From Emydura subglobosa (Eukaryota > Chordata > Testudines > Chelidae), in contig ML679954.1 in NCBI GenBank assembly GCA_007922225.1, positions 22,527,003 to 22,591,002 on the forward strand: a DNA stretch of 64,000 nucleotides, given 5' to 3'. Positions within the stretch are counted from its first letter, which is position 1, and every line of letters starts with the position of its first letter. The position numbers and the translations under genes were made by a program. The notes below the pieces were generated by a model. That model did no database searches, was not told the origin of the DNA, and saw only the letters and a list, made by a program, of their open reading frames with translations. Positions 25,029 through 37,100 of this stretch are shown in pieces.

Positions 25029-25165
25029 ATTATTATAGCAGTGTTGGTCCCAGGATGAAAGACAGACACGGTGGGTGAGGTTATATCTTTTACTGGACCA
25101 ACTTTTACTGGCGGAAGACACCAGCTTTTGAGCTTCATAGAACTCTTCTTCAGGTCTAGACCTAA
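25029..25165. repeat. Reptilian interspersed repeat with GGACCAACTT motif
   Basis: Contains GTGTTGGTCCCAGGATGAAA, GGTGGGTGAGGTTATATCTT, TTACTGGACCAACTTTTACT and CTCTTCTTCAGGTCTAG, a stretch I recognise as a common dispersed repeat of turtles and related amniotes. Its class (possibly a retroelement 3' region) is unsure. Confidence 0.6.
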
Positions 25166-25365
25166 CATTTATACAATAAATAAACAGGCTTAATATACTG
25201 AAAAAAAGCTTTTTAGTGAAAGTATTCATGACAAGGAATGTAAATACAAGAAAACATATTCCTAATTGTGCTTTTACCTAAGATAGATTTGAAGTCAGTG
25301 ATTGAGATTTCCAAAGTGATCTAGGGGATTTAGACACATATCTTCATTATACATTTGACATATGG

Positions 25366-25436
25366 CCTGATCCAATATCTTCTGACATCAATGGGAGTCT
25401 TTCCATTTACTTCAATCAATATTGGTTCAGGTCCTT
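25366..25436. repeat. Short palindromic repeat (GGCCTGATCCAA...TTGGTTCAGGTCC)
   Basis: GGCCTGATCCAATATCTTCT is mirrored by AATCAATATTGGTTCAGGTC around a core CAATGGGAGTCTTTCCATT that is itself near-palindromic. Confidence 0.6.
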
Positions 25437-25674
25437 AAATGGTGCAAATTAATTTTAATGAAAGATACTTGTCCAAGGAGGAGATTTTCAATGCTAACTG
25501 CTATTTGTGGCTTTGAAAATCTCCCTCTAGAATTATACAGTCAAAGTTTAAAGAAAGAAGGAACCTCCAGTTCCAGTCTGAGTGCACATGATAGGCCAGT
25601 AAACTCCATCTTGTTACTCCTGTATTGACCCCAGTAACATGAATTAGACTGGAGTATTACAGCCCTCAGGAGAC

Positions 25675-25933
25675 TAAGGCCATGCCTACCCGTATAGTGT
25701 TGCAGTGGTACCAATATATTCATGCCACTGCAGCACATCTGGTGAAGATGCTCTATGCCGACGGGAGAGAGCTCCTGTCAGCATACAAAAACCAACCCCA
25801 AAAGCAGCATAAACTATGTCAGCGGGAGATGCTCTTATGTTGGTGTAATTTATGTTACTCAGGGGGTAGAATTTTCATAGCCCTGAGCGACATACATTTT
25901 GCCAACGTAGGCAGGAGTGTAGACATAGCCTTA
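25675..25933. mobile_element. MITE with 17-bp terminal inverted repeats
   Basis: The left end TAAGGCCATGCCTACCC and the right end GTGTAGACATAGCCTTA are inverted repeats matching at 14 of 17 positions. Internal GCCGACGGGAGAGAGCTCCT and CAGCGGGAGATGCTCTTATG are partly complementary. Non-coding; superfamily not determined. Confidence 0.75.
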
Positions 25934-25939
25934 ACTATT

Positions 25940-28160
25940 GTGTGCCAGAGTCCTCTAGATCACATTCAAAATCTCAACCACTTACTTTTAAACGGAAAGT
26001 ATAGATCATGCTTCACCATTAAACATCTTTTTCTATAGAAAAACAATGACAGCCCATTTAAAAAAAAATCAAATCCAATGCTTCACCATTAAAGCTCACT
26101 TTACAAGAGTGCTTCTAAATCATCTTCCCCAACACCTAATCTTGGTGATTCCGTCTTCTGTCCCAGCTTCAAATGACAAGCATTCTTATGTACTGCCAGT
26201 TTTTATTCTTGCTGATGGTAGTGAATATGGATATCAACAAAAACACAACATTTTCATCTTGGTTTCTTGAAAATATAAAATTTGAGATGTCCAAACTGAA
26301 GAATGAAGGGGACTCAGATAGACAAGTAGATTATGTGGACATAAAGCCTGTGTGTGGACACCCCATTATTCTCAAGAACTACTTTCATTTCAATATCACC
26401 TACATGAGGAAAAAAATGGCCTCTAATGAATAATGAGCTTCCCAGATTTTTAGATGGTGCACTCCCTTTGCCCTGTTAAAATTCTGTTTAATGGCACTGG
26501 AAATTAGAACAAACTCCTCTATATGAGGCACCTTTCTAGAGTTTCTGTAGGATATTTCTGCAGACTATCTCTACAGTACTGTTCTGCTTGCTAAATCCAT
26601 ATGGCTGAGGGGCCTACCAGACTTCGGAAGACTCAGATAAAAATAGAGGTAGAAAATGAAACATACAGTAAGAATTGTTTTAGCAGTTACAAAAATTACA
26701 TTCTGTACTTTTTGGTTACACACATGCTGCTTTTTAAAAGATGTCTTTTTAAAAAAATTGTTTGCTATTTAGGTGGTTTTTTTTTTTTGCAGTCATTTGT
26801 AAATGTCACTGATAATTGGCTATGCTTCTAGTTTTCACTAGAGGAGCATGCCTTATGAGCAGGTATAGATGGCAAAAATCAAATTGATGAGTTAAAATGA
26901 TGTCTCTTGGCAGTTTTACAGATAAAAATGTAACAAGCACCAGAATGTTGGAAAAACACTATTTATACGTAAGAAAATGCTCTTCTTATCTTAACGCTGT
27001 CCTCTTTTAAAGGCTTTATAACTACTTGGCAGTAAAAATTCTCCCTGGGCTGGAACTTGACATGAAATGTCTCAACTAGGAAACTTTTTTTTTTTTTTTA
27101 AACTAGGAGTAAACATAATTAAAATACACCTCAGCTCTTTTCTCTTTTTATTTATAAATTGTATGTAGAAAAAACTGTCTAAAGAATTAGATGATGAGAA
27201 ATAGAAACATTCTATAGAAAATCGAACATGGAAAACACCAAGATACTGATCCTTCAAACACTTACACATGGGAAGACCTGTGGAACTCAGTGGATATACT
27301 TGCATGCATAAGTATTTGCAAGGTAGAAATTCAAGGCCTTTCCAATATCCAGACTACAGAGTGCCCACTGTGAAGAGACTGAACTGGATGAGGGAGAGGA
27401 GCAAAATAAAACTAAAACAAAACAAAACAAATAAAAAAATCAGAAAATCATTGATTACGCAGGACAAAAATATTAAAATATATTCATAGACTACTATCCA
27501 TAACTACACTTACACCTAAATATTGAAATGGTGTCACTGCATGTGGCTGTTGTGGCTATATTAAATTGCAGAGGAAAAAAATGTTTAAAAATAAAATCAA
27601 ACCATGTGTAAATATAGATCTGTGGACATTGACTCTTCAGGTAATCAGCTAAGAGGGTTGTGTTGCACTTCTCGGGCTAGGGAGACTAATATTTTTAAGT
27701 GCAAAGGCCTCTTTGCCTCATCAGTCGATGAACATAATAGCATCGAGGGCTATCATCAGTTTTTCAAGGTAGAATATTATGGCTTCTGCACTGATAGAGG
27801 AAACGTCTGGGTTAGTAATTCCAATATCCAGGGCCTGCTTTTAGCTACTTGCAAGACATCTGGAAATACAGGCACTTATTTTCACATAAGGGAAATTTCA
27901 GTCTCCATAAAACAGTTACTATCTTGAATCAAAATAGAAAGAAGGAGGGTGTGCAGGTGCACTCAGAGGAAAATGTAACAGCACCTGCAATCTCACCATT
28001 TCCTAGTGCTCTTAAGCAAGGCCATGTAATGATTTTTTTTCTCCACATGGAGGAAGGGTAAGTCCCATAAATGGTTTCAAACACACACTTTCAAAAGCCA
28101 GCAGGAGGTGCTAGTGCTTGCATGCTTTTCATCCTCTCTGCTCCCTTCCATTAGGCAGAG
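25940..28160. other. Intronic AT-rich DNA, no gene
   Basis: CTTCACCATTAAA occurs twice near 26010 and 26080. An A-rich (AAAAC)n stretch lies at about 27405-27437. No coding homology recognised. Confidence 0.4.
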
Positions 28161-28166
28161 GGATGG

Positions 28167-28285
28167 CTCTTAAGCCCTGATCCTACAAATACTTATGCAC
28201 ACGTATAACTACTCATATGAATAGCCCCACTGAATGCTATGGGGCGATTCATGTGAATAAAATGATTCACACAGTTACACGTTTG
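28167..28285. repeat. Short palindromic repeat (CCTGATCCTACAAATACTTA type)
   Basis: GATCCTACAAATACTTATGC at the left is mirrored loosely by ACAGTTACACGTTTGCAGAG at the right. The core is ACTCATATGAATAGCCCCAC then TGAATGCTATGGGGCGATTC then ATGTGAATA, a diverged fold-back repeat. Confidence 0.5.
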
Positions 28286-29243
28286 CAGAGGTGAGTGCAG
28301 GAAATCTTAGTCTATGCATTGGATTGGTCAGTTTATTAATAAAGAAATAAAAACCCAAAGTATTAATAAATGTTAATATTGGAAACTGTCTTATGTCTTC
28401 CTACAAGTGAACGCAAGTGAACATCCTGCCATGGTTCAGTGCAACAGTAATAGATCTTTTGACTTTGTATAGGGCTTGTAGCACCCACAGATCCCAGATG
28501 AGTTTAGTAGGTACTGCAATGCAGGAATGGGCTTTCACAGCACCAGCTCTTCTAGGCTGGCATGGTAATAGAGTAATGTCAGAAAGCAAGTACTGTACTG
28601 AGATGCAGTTTGGGTTCACGCACCCCTCATAAAAATAAAGCCTTCGGCTTGCTGTGTTTAGCGCATCTGCCCACAGTAAAGTAGGGGTACATCATGATGA
28701 CAGGTCATCATATAGTGATGTTAAGTCATAATATAACCTTAGACAGTGTGGATTTGTTGGAAACTACTATATAGATTACACAATTCTGTTACAGCAAATA
28801 CTGTTATGAAGGACTCCTTAAAGGCTGGAATCCATGAGCTATTGCCTTGTGATCAACCGTACCTTTGCAGTAGCAGGAGAAGTTGCAATACACTATTAGT
28901 AATGGGTTTATTGATATATAAATATTTTTTATTACTGAAGTTGATATTAAGATTTCAGGGGACATTCATGACAGTTGTATTGACGTCGAGCCACTATCAT
29001 TCAACTGTGAATGTCACTGCATCCATTAGTGTGGTTTTTTTTTAAATAAATACTATTTTACTGGGAATACATTTTAAAGCTGATGTTGTATTTGCACATC
29101 CATTCCCACCATGATGCACAATGCCCCAGAAGTTAAGAGAATGCACAGAGAGCTGCACCAGAACACGTGGGACCACACATTCTGGGACATCCTGCTGTGC
29201 AGAAAACTGGGAAGCTTGAAAACTAGCCAACATTTTTTCTTTT

Positions 29244-29271
29244 TGGGGGGAGGGGGGGGGGGAGGGGGGCA
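29244..29271 (+). repeat. Poly-G tract
   Basis: Nearly uninterrupted G run with two A interruptions; could adopt quadruplex structure. Confidence 0.8.
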
Positions 29272-29277
29272 CGGAGG

Positions 29278-29735
29278 GAGTCCTGTCCACACAGCAAAAA
29301 GAACAGTAGGCTGGTTACAGGAAGTTGAGTTTGGCCCTTTTAACAGACTTTTAACCAACTTTGTAACTGGCTTTGGGTGCGGTTGGTTCCAAACATAGGA
29401 TACGTCTACACTGAAGTCAGGGGTGTGAGTGTAGCCCATGCCTGAGCCACCTTTGATCAAATTAGCGTGAGTACCCATAGCAATAAAGCCACAGCAGTGC
29501 AAGTACCTAGGGTCCTGGAGGGGCTTGTACAACCAGTGCTGCCACAGCTTCACTGCCGTTGGTACTCATGTGAACTACATCAAATCTGGCCTGCATATGT
29601 CTACATATGCTGGTCACACCTCAAATGCAGTATAGACATATCCATAGTTTGCAACCACACACAACGTGAGTCAAACTCAGTTATTAGGTGTGGCTGTTAA
29701 ACAGCATTTCAAACCCTGTTTGTGGACACGGCCAA
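29278..29735. mobile_element. Outer MITE, interrupted by another MITE
   Basis: Left GTCCTGTCCACACAGC and right GTTTGTGGACACGGCC are imperfect inverted ends. The element is split by the younger element at about 29397-29650; on each side TTTGG/AAACTC-rich arms (GTTGAGTTTGGC and GAGTCAAACTC) pair. Confidence 0.6.
29397..29650. mobile_element. Inner MITE with GTCTACACTG ends
   Basis: The left end GGATACGTCTACACTG and the right end CAGTATAGACATATCC are inverted repeats (13 of 16 positions). ATAG flanks both ends and may be the target duplication. Internally GCAGTGCAAGTACCTAGG and TGCCACAGCTTCACTGC show fold-back. Non-coding. Confidence 0.7.
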
Positions 29736-29739
29736 ACTC

Positions 29740-32700
29740 TAGTTATAGAGACAAGTTCCCTATTGATATTTAAGACAACCTGAGTAAGAAATTAAAAATG
29801 ATAAAGTTACATTGCCCTTCTGATTAAGTCTAGCAAAGAAAATCTGTGTCCACTGATATCTTTCTAGTAAACTTTTTACATCATACAGTTGTTTCCAGGT
29901 AGTAAGAGCACTAACATACTTTTCTGTTAATTTTTGCTTATTACTTCTGCATGTTTACATGGGAATACTACAATTCCTTGTCTTGTTCAGATCTACAGTC
30001 ATTGTGGTAACCATCTACTGACACTGATGGGAGTTGTTAGCTACAATCTAATAGTCAAAGTTAGATTGACCTATTGAAGAAGAAAAACATAGGCATTAAC
30101 AAATATAAAAATAAACAACATGAAAACACACTATCCAGTCCTGTTTACAAAATACAACACAGATATATTGTCAGCATTCTCACGTTCTGTGCACTTGCAC
30201 AATGTTGCAGTGGCTGCATTGCAAACACTGCAGGAGAGTGCAAACACTGCAGGGGTAGTTTTTATTAAAAAAAAAACCTTGTTTCCACTGAAAGACAGTT
30301 TAACAAATTAAAAATTTCCTGGACACATTTCGGCTTGTCTTAAGTTTTGTAAAAATGTATTAAAAATATAGATTTGGGGCTAAATTCAAATTGTCAGTAA
30401 TTCACAACTAAGTCTTGAAATGGCCTAATGAATGAAAGCCAAATCCAATTTGCCATAACCTGTGTCTCAAATGTTGATTTATGAGGATATATAATGTTTC
30501 CAGTTCCCTTTAGATTGCAAAGGAAATCTGAAGGTTCCACCCAGCCATTTTTTGCTTCTACTGTCGATACGTACATTTACTTTTTTCTCTTTCATAAGAC
30601 TAAAGTTGCACTCCCATATTGGGAGCTGAGAGGCACACCGCCATCTGGAATTCCTTAGCATGTGAGGGAGTGTCACTGCTGTATCATCCCTGATGAGGCT
30701 ACAATGTGTACTCCCCAATGCAAGTCCTGGCTGCTGGACAGGTGTACGGTCACCTTCTTCCCACAGCGGCTAGCAGATCTTTCCTGGCACAGTCCCATGC
30801 TCAAGTGAATGCAGGAAGTGATATTGTGGTTGGCCTTCACAGGGGGTGAAAGGTGGGACAGTGGTTGGCAGAGGCTGCCTATACCCGCATGGCACACATA
30901 GTGTACTTCTTAGTCTTAATAAAATATTTCTTAAAATAATAGGAAATTCCAAGGCAAAAAACTTTGTTATCTGAATTTAAGGTACACCTTTACAAAAACA
31001 CTGCTAACTTTAATTACTGTTAATTAAACTTAAGCATTAAAAAGGTATGGAAATTAGATGGATTAATTCAGATAATATAGATAAAGACTGCAATACCTTT
31101 CAGGTTTATATATTCTCTTAAAAATGTACACATATGATGATTTACATTAAGCAATCCACTAACTACCTCAACTTTAGCCAAATAAACCTATACAATCTCA
31201 TGCTTTTTAAACAGGATTACACAGATGTAACAGAGCAGAATTTCTACCTTAATATTTACAATCAGGAAAAAGAAAAGCCTTTTCACAATAAAACATCTGC
31301 TAGGAATTCTGCTAGGTGGAATTATACTTAATAACGCTATTATAGCACTGCATTAAATTGTTATACTCAGTTATGCTGCATACATAAGAGTATTTTCATA
31401 GAAAATCCATTTTCATTTCACGTTTTGACTTATAAGTTACTTAGAAGAATGATATCAATTCTTTTAATTATTTCAGTAAACATAATAATGGCACTACTAA
31501 CTACACCACAGAGTACTTTATTTTCCCTATTTTTAGTAATATGAGCCTACTTGTAATTAAAGGCATGCTGCATTAATGATGCTGAAAGTCTCAGAGGAGA
31601 ACATTTAATGTCCACCTCATAATATTATGCCAGAATTACATGCACAGAAGACTTTTTAATAATCTTTGTTTCTTAATTTAGTTTTGATTGGCTATGAAAT
31701 CCAGAGGAGCACTCTAGGGCTCAAATTTCTATTGTCATCAGCACTTCTGCTCCATAAATTGTACAAATGCGGATGACTTCTTCCATCTGTAGGCTTCTTT
31801 TCAAAGCTTCTATTTAACCTATCCAGAAAATTAGCTGCAGGCTGCAGATAATTGCAGATAATTTTACAATTGTTAAGACACTGGGTTGTTGAATTGTTCT
31901 GTGACTGCCAAATATGTCTAAACACAAAGAACAAATCATATTTTTATGTTGTCATTTCAGTTTAATACACAAATTCATAACAATCTCAGCTCTCAATGCA
32001 AACTATAGCAGCAGCCACTAGGTGTCTCCTAGCTAAGAGTCTGAGAGGGGTTTCAGTAGGAAACACGGATTAGTAATAGAATTAAAGTAATATTAATAAG
32101 AGTTAGATTCTAGCAAATCAATCAGGGATAGTACGTAGCTGGGCTGCCCAAGATGAGAGCCTGAGTTGGAAGAGAGAAGGCAATATTACTCTGGCAAGTT
32201 ATGTTTATTAAAATAAAAATGGCGTCTGAAGCAGCATCAGTGGAGATGGATTAGTCAGTGGGCAGAGTGCAAGCAGTGCAATCAGTCAATGTAATTTATT
32301 CACTTAGCTTCATGTATGGTATTAGCACAACATGTGGTGAATGTGTGTGTGCATGCATACAACATCCTAAATGTGTGTGTGGCTTCAAGAGTACTGGGGG
32401 TTGAAAATGATGCCATAAGCCATTCAAAAGTTAATTTTCCCCATGTAGACCTGTTTGTCACAAAGAATAATGATCTCTATACAGATAATATAGAGTTAAA
32501 CAAATATATTTAAGTTATATTAATTTACAGTAAACTTACTTATAGGAACTCATTAATTTCCCAGAGCTAAACTACTAGCTAAAATTATACAAATTTCTAT
32601 TGCTTTACTGATATCATCAGAATAAAATGAACCATGTATATCATCATATATATGATTTATACTTCAAAGCCACATTTTTCTATAAAGGAATAATAATTTT

Positions 32701-32790
32701 CAATAGAAATTAACATTCTACTGAAACAAAATTAATTTTCTGTATAATGTAAGGAGGAAGAAGAACTCTACAAGCTGAAAATTTCCTCCA
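29740..32790. other. Intronic AT-rich DNA, no gene
   Basis: A short tandem duplication of GCAAACACTGCAGG lies near 30220-30255. Nothing else recognised. Confidence 0.4.
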
Positions 32791-32944
32791 AAAATAAAAA
32801 TCTCACAGGGTCTGACCTGGCACAAACACTTACGCATACAGCTTTACTCAGGTGTAATGTTTTGACACACACATAGTGCCTAGTTCTTCACAGCTGGTGC
32901 AACAATTTACCAAGTCCAACAGTTTCACAATTGGCTTCTAATTT

Positions 32945-33078
32945 AAGGGGCCTCAGATGTAGGGAGCCTGACTTAAGACCCTTGGGTGTGATTTTTAGAA
33001 GTGCTGGGCACCCGCATCTCTAATTAAAGTCACATGGAATGCAGGTGCTCAACACCTCTGAAAAACCAGGCCCTGGCT
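32945..33078. repeat. Short palindromic repeat (AGAAGTGCTGGGCACC type)
   Basis: TTTTTAGAAGTGCTGGGCAC then CCGCATCTC is mirrored by GCAGGTGCTCAACACCTCTG then AAAAACCAGG. Fold-back repeat. Confidence 0.55.
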
Positions 33079-33654
33079 AATGGCATTTCTTTTAATGCTA
33101 CCCATAAATACAGCTGTGAACTTTTATTGCTCATGAAAGTGAAGCATTAGTAGCAATGCTTAGAACTGTGCATACTTCCTTGGAAATGCTGCCAATAGTT
33201 TAAACCTGCAATACTTTAAAAATTCAAATTGTAGGCTTCTAGTGGGCAAGAATTACACCACATTATGGTGGTTTCATGGCATGAACACACGAAAATCAAG
33301 CCATCAAACTCTTTTTCACAAATAACCCAGGAAAACATCCCAGGTAAAAGGTTAGTGCACTAGAAGCTCGATGCTGCTTTCATTTAAGATCACTGCAAGT
33401 ATTGCCATTGATTTCAAGTGAAACCGCTTTGGATTCTAACTAAATGAACCACTTATCCTACAGCCTAATGTGTTTTAATGAAGATTGCTTATTGCTTGAC
33501 TTCTCAGAAGCCTTTCACATTTACCAGTTCATAATATTATGTAGCTTTGCCTGGATCTTAATAACTAAATTTGGGGATTTCCACTTTGTATCTGCCTATT
33601 ACAGAAATACATCCTGGAACTATATAGAAAAGGAGCATTGAAAAGTTTGCCTTA

Positions 33655-33660
33655 CCATTG
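33655..33660 (-). promoter_or_regulatory. 5' splice site after NTNG1 first coding exon
   Basis: Minus-strand sequence reads CAATG|GTAAGG across 33660-33650, a good match to the donor consensus. It falls exactly where homology to netrin-G1 ends (after residue Met82), and the known protein continues with a Gly-Asn-Pro segment that is not encoded in the adjoining DNA. The junction leaves the frame in phase 0. Confidence 0.9.
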
Positions 33661-33901
33661 CACAGAAGGTCTCAGGAGGATCTCCACATGTTATATCAGA
33701 GGGATCCAGGGTCACTTTCACATATTTGATCATGTCTCTGGCTTCTGGCTGACAGGCCATGTAATCCCAAACTTTCCCTTCTTCTGTGTAAATCTGAGTC
33801 TTACACACATCATAATGTCCCCACACCGAAGGATAATGCTGCATCACTGAAGATACAGTAACCCAAAGGGCATGAAGTGACAGGAATCTTGACAAATACA
33901 T
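33656..33901 (-). CDS. NTNG1: Netrin-G1, first coding exon (residues 1-82)
   Basis: Netrin-G1 is a GPI-anchored synaptic adhesion protein of the netrin family; it binds the postsynaptic ligand NGL-1 (LRRC4C) on the axon surface. The reading frame starts at an ATG at 33901 and runs 82 codons. Residues 1 to about 28 form a hydrophobic signal peptide beginning MYLSRFLSLHALWV. The mature N-terminus follows, with the family motifs GHYDVCKTQIYTEEGKVWDY and DITCGDPPETFCAM and cysteines at residues 33, 50, 72 and 80, entering the laminin N-terminal (domain VI) region. As I recall mammalian netrin-G1, only about ten positions differ. The exon ends ATG|GTAAGG (last exon base 33656, GT at 33655-33654), a phase-0 donor; downstream in the continuous frame the homology stops at once. 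No later coding exon is in the window, so the gene continues past coordinate 1. NTNG2 is less likely because the signal peptide matches NTNG1. Confidence 0.95.
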
Positions 33902-34163
33902 CTCTAAATCCTTTGAAATTGCCTTGGTATTTATAACCAGTATTGATTTAAGGACAGTCTATAGAGTATACATATATGTACACATATGTAGGTATGTATC
34001 TTATAAAACAGGTGCCAAAACCTGAACGAACGTGAAGTGTTAGAATATGATACTCGCTTTACTAAGTTGAAGACTTTGGTGGAAGCCAAACATATTCAAA
34101 CGACAGCCTTTCATAGAAATCTGGAGCTTATTCTTTGTCTTATAATGTGTCTATGAGGACTTT
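33902..34163 (-). other. NTNG1: Probable 5' UTR part of NTNG1 exon 2
   Basis: Sequence immediately upstream (minus strand) of the NTNG1 start codon must be transcribed leader up to a 3' splice site. The best-looking acceptor I see is a pyrimidine-containing tract ending TTTTACAG with its AG at 34165-34164, which would start the exon at 34163. Other possible acceptors are near 34024 (ending CGTTCGTTCAG) and near 34282 (ending TTTATCAG). The choice between them is inference; the outer boundary is uncertain. Confidence 0.4.
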
Positions 34164-37100
34164 CTGTAAAAGATGTCCGAGAGCAGATAATAATTTAGAA
34201 AAGTTGCAGATCTTCAGTTGTACTGTGGATAACCCCGAGTGATCCTCTGTGTTCACAGCTCACAAGAGATACGCAGATGCACTGATAAATCAGTATCAGA
34301 AGCAAAAGGATGAGTGTCTACAGCCTCTTGTCTGTTTCCCATCAATCATTCTTTTCTTCTGGCACCAACACCCTTTTAGAAACAATAAGAGTAAGAGTTA
34401 TTGTCCAAGAATCAATGGATTATAAAATATATGATATGTTGACATTTTGGAGGTCTGATGCAATATAAAGCAAATTGGTGTAATATGGATAACCTTTACA
34501 GTGGGTGCTTTGCTACAATGAACAAACTACCAAAATCATTCACAGTGAAAAGTATTTCGACATGAAGGATTTAACTCATCTCTAACAAAGACAGATTTAT
34601 AACATTCCAGGTGAGCTACAGGTTTTTGCTTCAAAAATGACATTTCCATTTGGCAAAACCTGAAAGGCAAACAACAGAACTTAAACATTTCTTATATTTT
34701 ATAACCAATGAGGCAGGAGAAACCTAAACCACCAAGGAAAACAGCAGAGTGGATCTTTTATTACAGTGACAAAGGGATGACAATAACCCGTGTGTCTTTT
34801 TTTGTCTCTTGGAACGAAGACCTCAGAGAGCTCAAAATGCCTTGTATGCGTCTAAGCTTTTGTTAGCTTAATAAGAGTTATTAGGAGAACACATCTGTCT
34901 GTTTGGATTTTCTCTTTCGTACTGGAAAAGTTTTGTTCCTTTTTTAAAAAATTGCTTTTAATGATAAAGATAACTGGCTCACTTGTAGATTATTACATGA
35001 ACAATTTCCTTTTTAACATGGGTCTCACGTTCTCTTAATTATTTTTCATATCTACTTCTTGTTTATTTCTATAACAGAAATACCTCCAAAACAGAACTGT
35101 ACTTTGTTGTAAGATGTAACATACTGGGACAAAATTATAAACCCTGAAAACAACACTTTACAAATTCAGAAGTCATTTCTATAAGTCAATGTAGTTTTCT
35201 CTAATTTTGCAGTCAATCCTGTTCCAACTGAAGACATTGGGAGTTTCGCCATTGACTTCAATGGGAATAGGATCAGCCCCTTTGTAAAAGAAAGGGTGCA
35301 TTCAACTACTGTACTTTTCAATTCTTTAGCTGACTCTTTCAACCTAAACAACTGCTTAAATTTAATGTTTATAGATAACTGTAAATCATGTTGCATAGCT
35401 CAATTAATTTGTCTGTAGTCTAATATTCTAGTTAGTATGATGAATCTTTCCTATGCCATAAAAATATGAAAAAGGAGCATCATTATAGGGACTTTGTTTT
35501 ATAATACACATTTTCAAGAAACAGCAAAAGTTGTCTTCAAAGCAATTTCACAAACGGGATCACTATATTTAAATAAATGCACCATCTTAAAACTGAAATA
35601 AGCCACACACACTATGAAATGCCAACAGATGGCTGAAGTGTGTTTCCATAGCAAAGTAATTTACAATAATTGCCTTATGGACGCAAGTGCAATTTTCCAT
35701 TATATTCATTTCATAAAATGTTATCATACAGCTGCAATTTGTGATATATTTTATTAGAAAGTATGCTGAATATCTGAATTTTCATGTAGCAATAATTAGC
35801 AATTTGTCTAAATACATGTACACTTCAAATCTGAATTTTTCTACAAAACCAGAAACTTCAGACACTTTACAAAAATTAAAATTAAAAAAATAAAAAATCA
35901 GATAATCAAGTACCATGGCTTTTTTAACTACCTTCCATTCTTCCTGTTTTCACTGGCAATATTTGACTTATTTTGGAATTAGTTCATTAATTAAAAACTT
36001 TTTAAAGGCATTCAAATTACGCTGTTTCTATTAATTTTTTCCAGTCTATTTTATTTTTTTGGAGGGAAACAACACAGCTCAAATATAAAGGTCAACTTCT
36101 ATAAATTAAGGAATTGACCTGAAAAAAAAGTTCTTTGTTTCTAAATAAAAACTTGCAGAGTGTCTTAACCGATCATGAAAAATCAGTGCATATTCAGTGT
36201 TGAGGAAGGATGAGAAAAACTATTTTGTGCTTGGGCAAAGCTGGAATACCTAATAAGTGAATGTTATGTTTCTGTATAGAAATAATAAGTTACTATGTTT
36301 AAACAGCCTGACAAGTTAGCCTTTATATTTAGTCAGAAATAGCCTTTTTTTTTTAAATGCTTTCTTTCCCAGTTTTTCTTTTCCTCTATAACCTGCTGTC
36401 ATTGCCAATCTACAAATAAGTGGGACTAGATAGGGCTGTAAATAAATGTATTAACTGGAATTGAGACTATAGCTATTGAGAATAAATGTGAAGTTAGCCG
36501 CTATCTCAACACCCACTGTGCTACAACTCTCACCATATAACCAATTCTCGTTAAAGAAAGTCAGCGCCATAATGATGGTCATTACACAGAATTATAGACT
36601 ATAACATTGATCAAATTTAGTGCACTGACAAGGAAAAAGCGCAGAGGAGTGCAAGATATTTGAGTATTGGGAAGATATAGGACTGAGTGACAGACACTGC
36701 TGACAAGAAGCAGCCAATTATAGCTTAAATTTCTGGCACATAACCAGTTGTGATTAATAGTCTTCCATTATATTACAGATATATTATTAATGTATTAAAA
36801 ATGTCAGGCTTTGGCAAGAACTAATATGGTATGGTTCAGTTACTCTGCAATATCTTCTTTTAATGAGCTCTCATTGACATAGAGAAAGATATTGACCAAA
36901 GAACATTAAATATCATATGCTATGGGTCACTGAGGCTTTTATACTAGAGCTACACAATTTGTCTTTATTATATTTATGCCTGCAGTGTCATTCATTATGT
37001 GCCTTCTAGTTCTTGGTTGTTTATTCCCAAAGATTTTTTTTTAAATTACCTTGCAAAATTTAAAAATTACATTTCCAAACATTAAAACAATAACAACTGC

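Noticed and set aside
29074..29553. 159-codon minus-strand frame
   Set aside because: Runs through a poly-G tract (giving a proline run) and two MITEs; no real protein.
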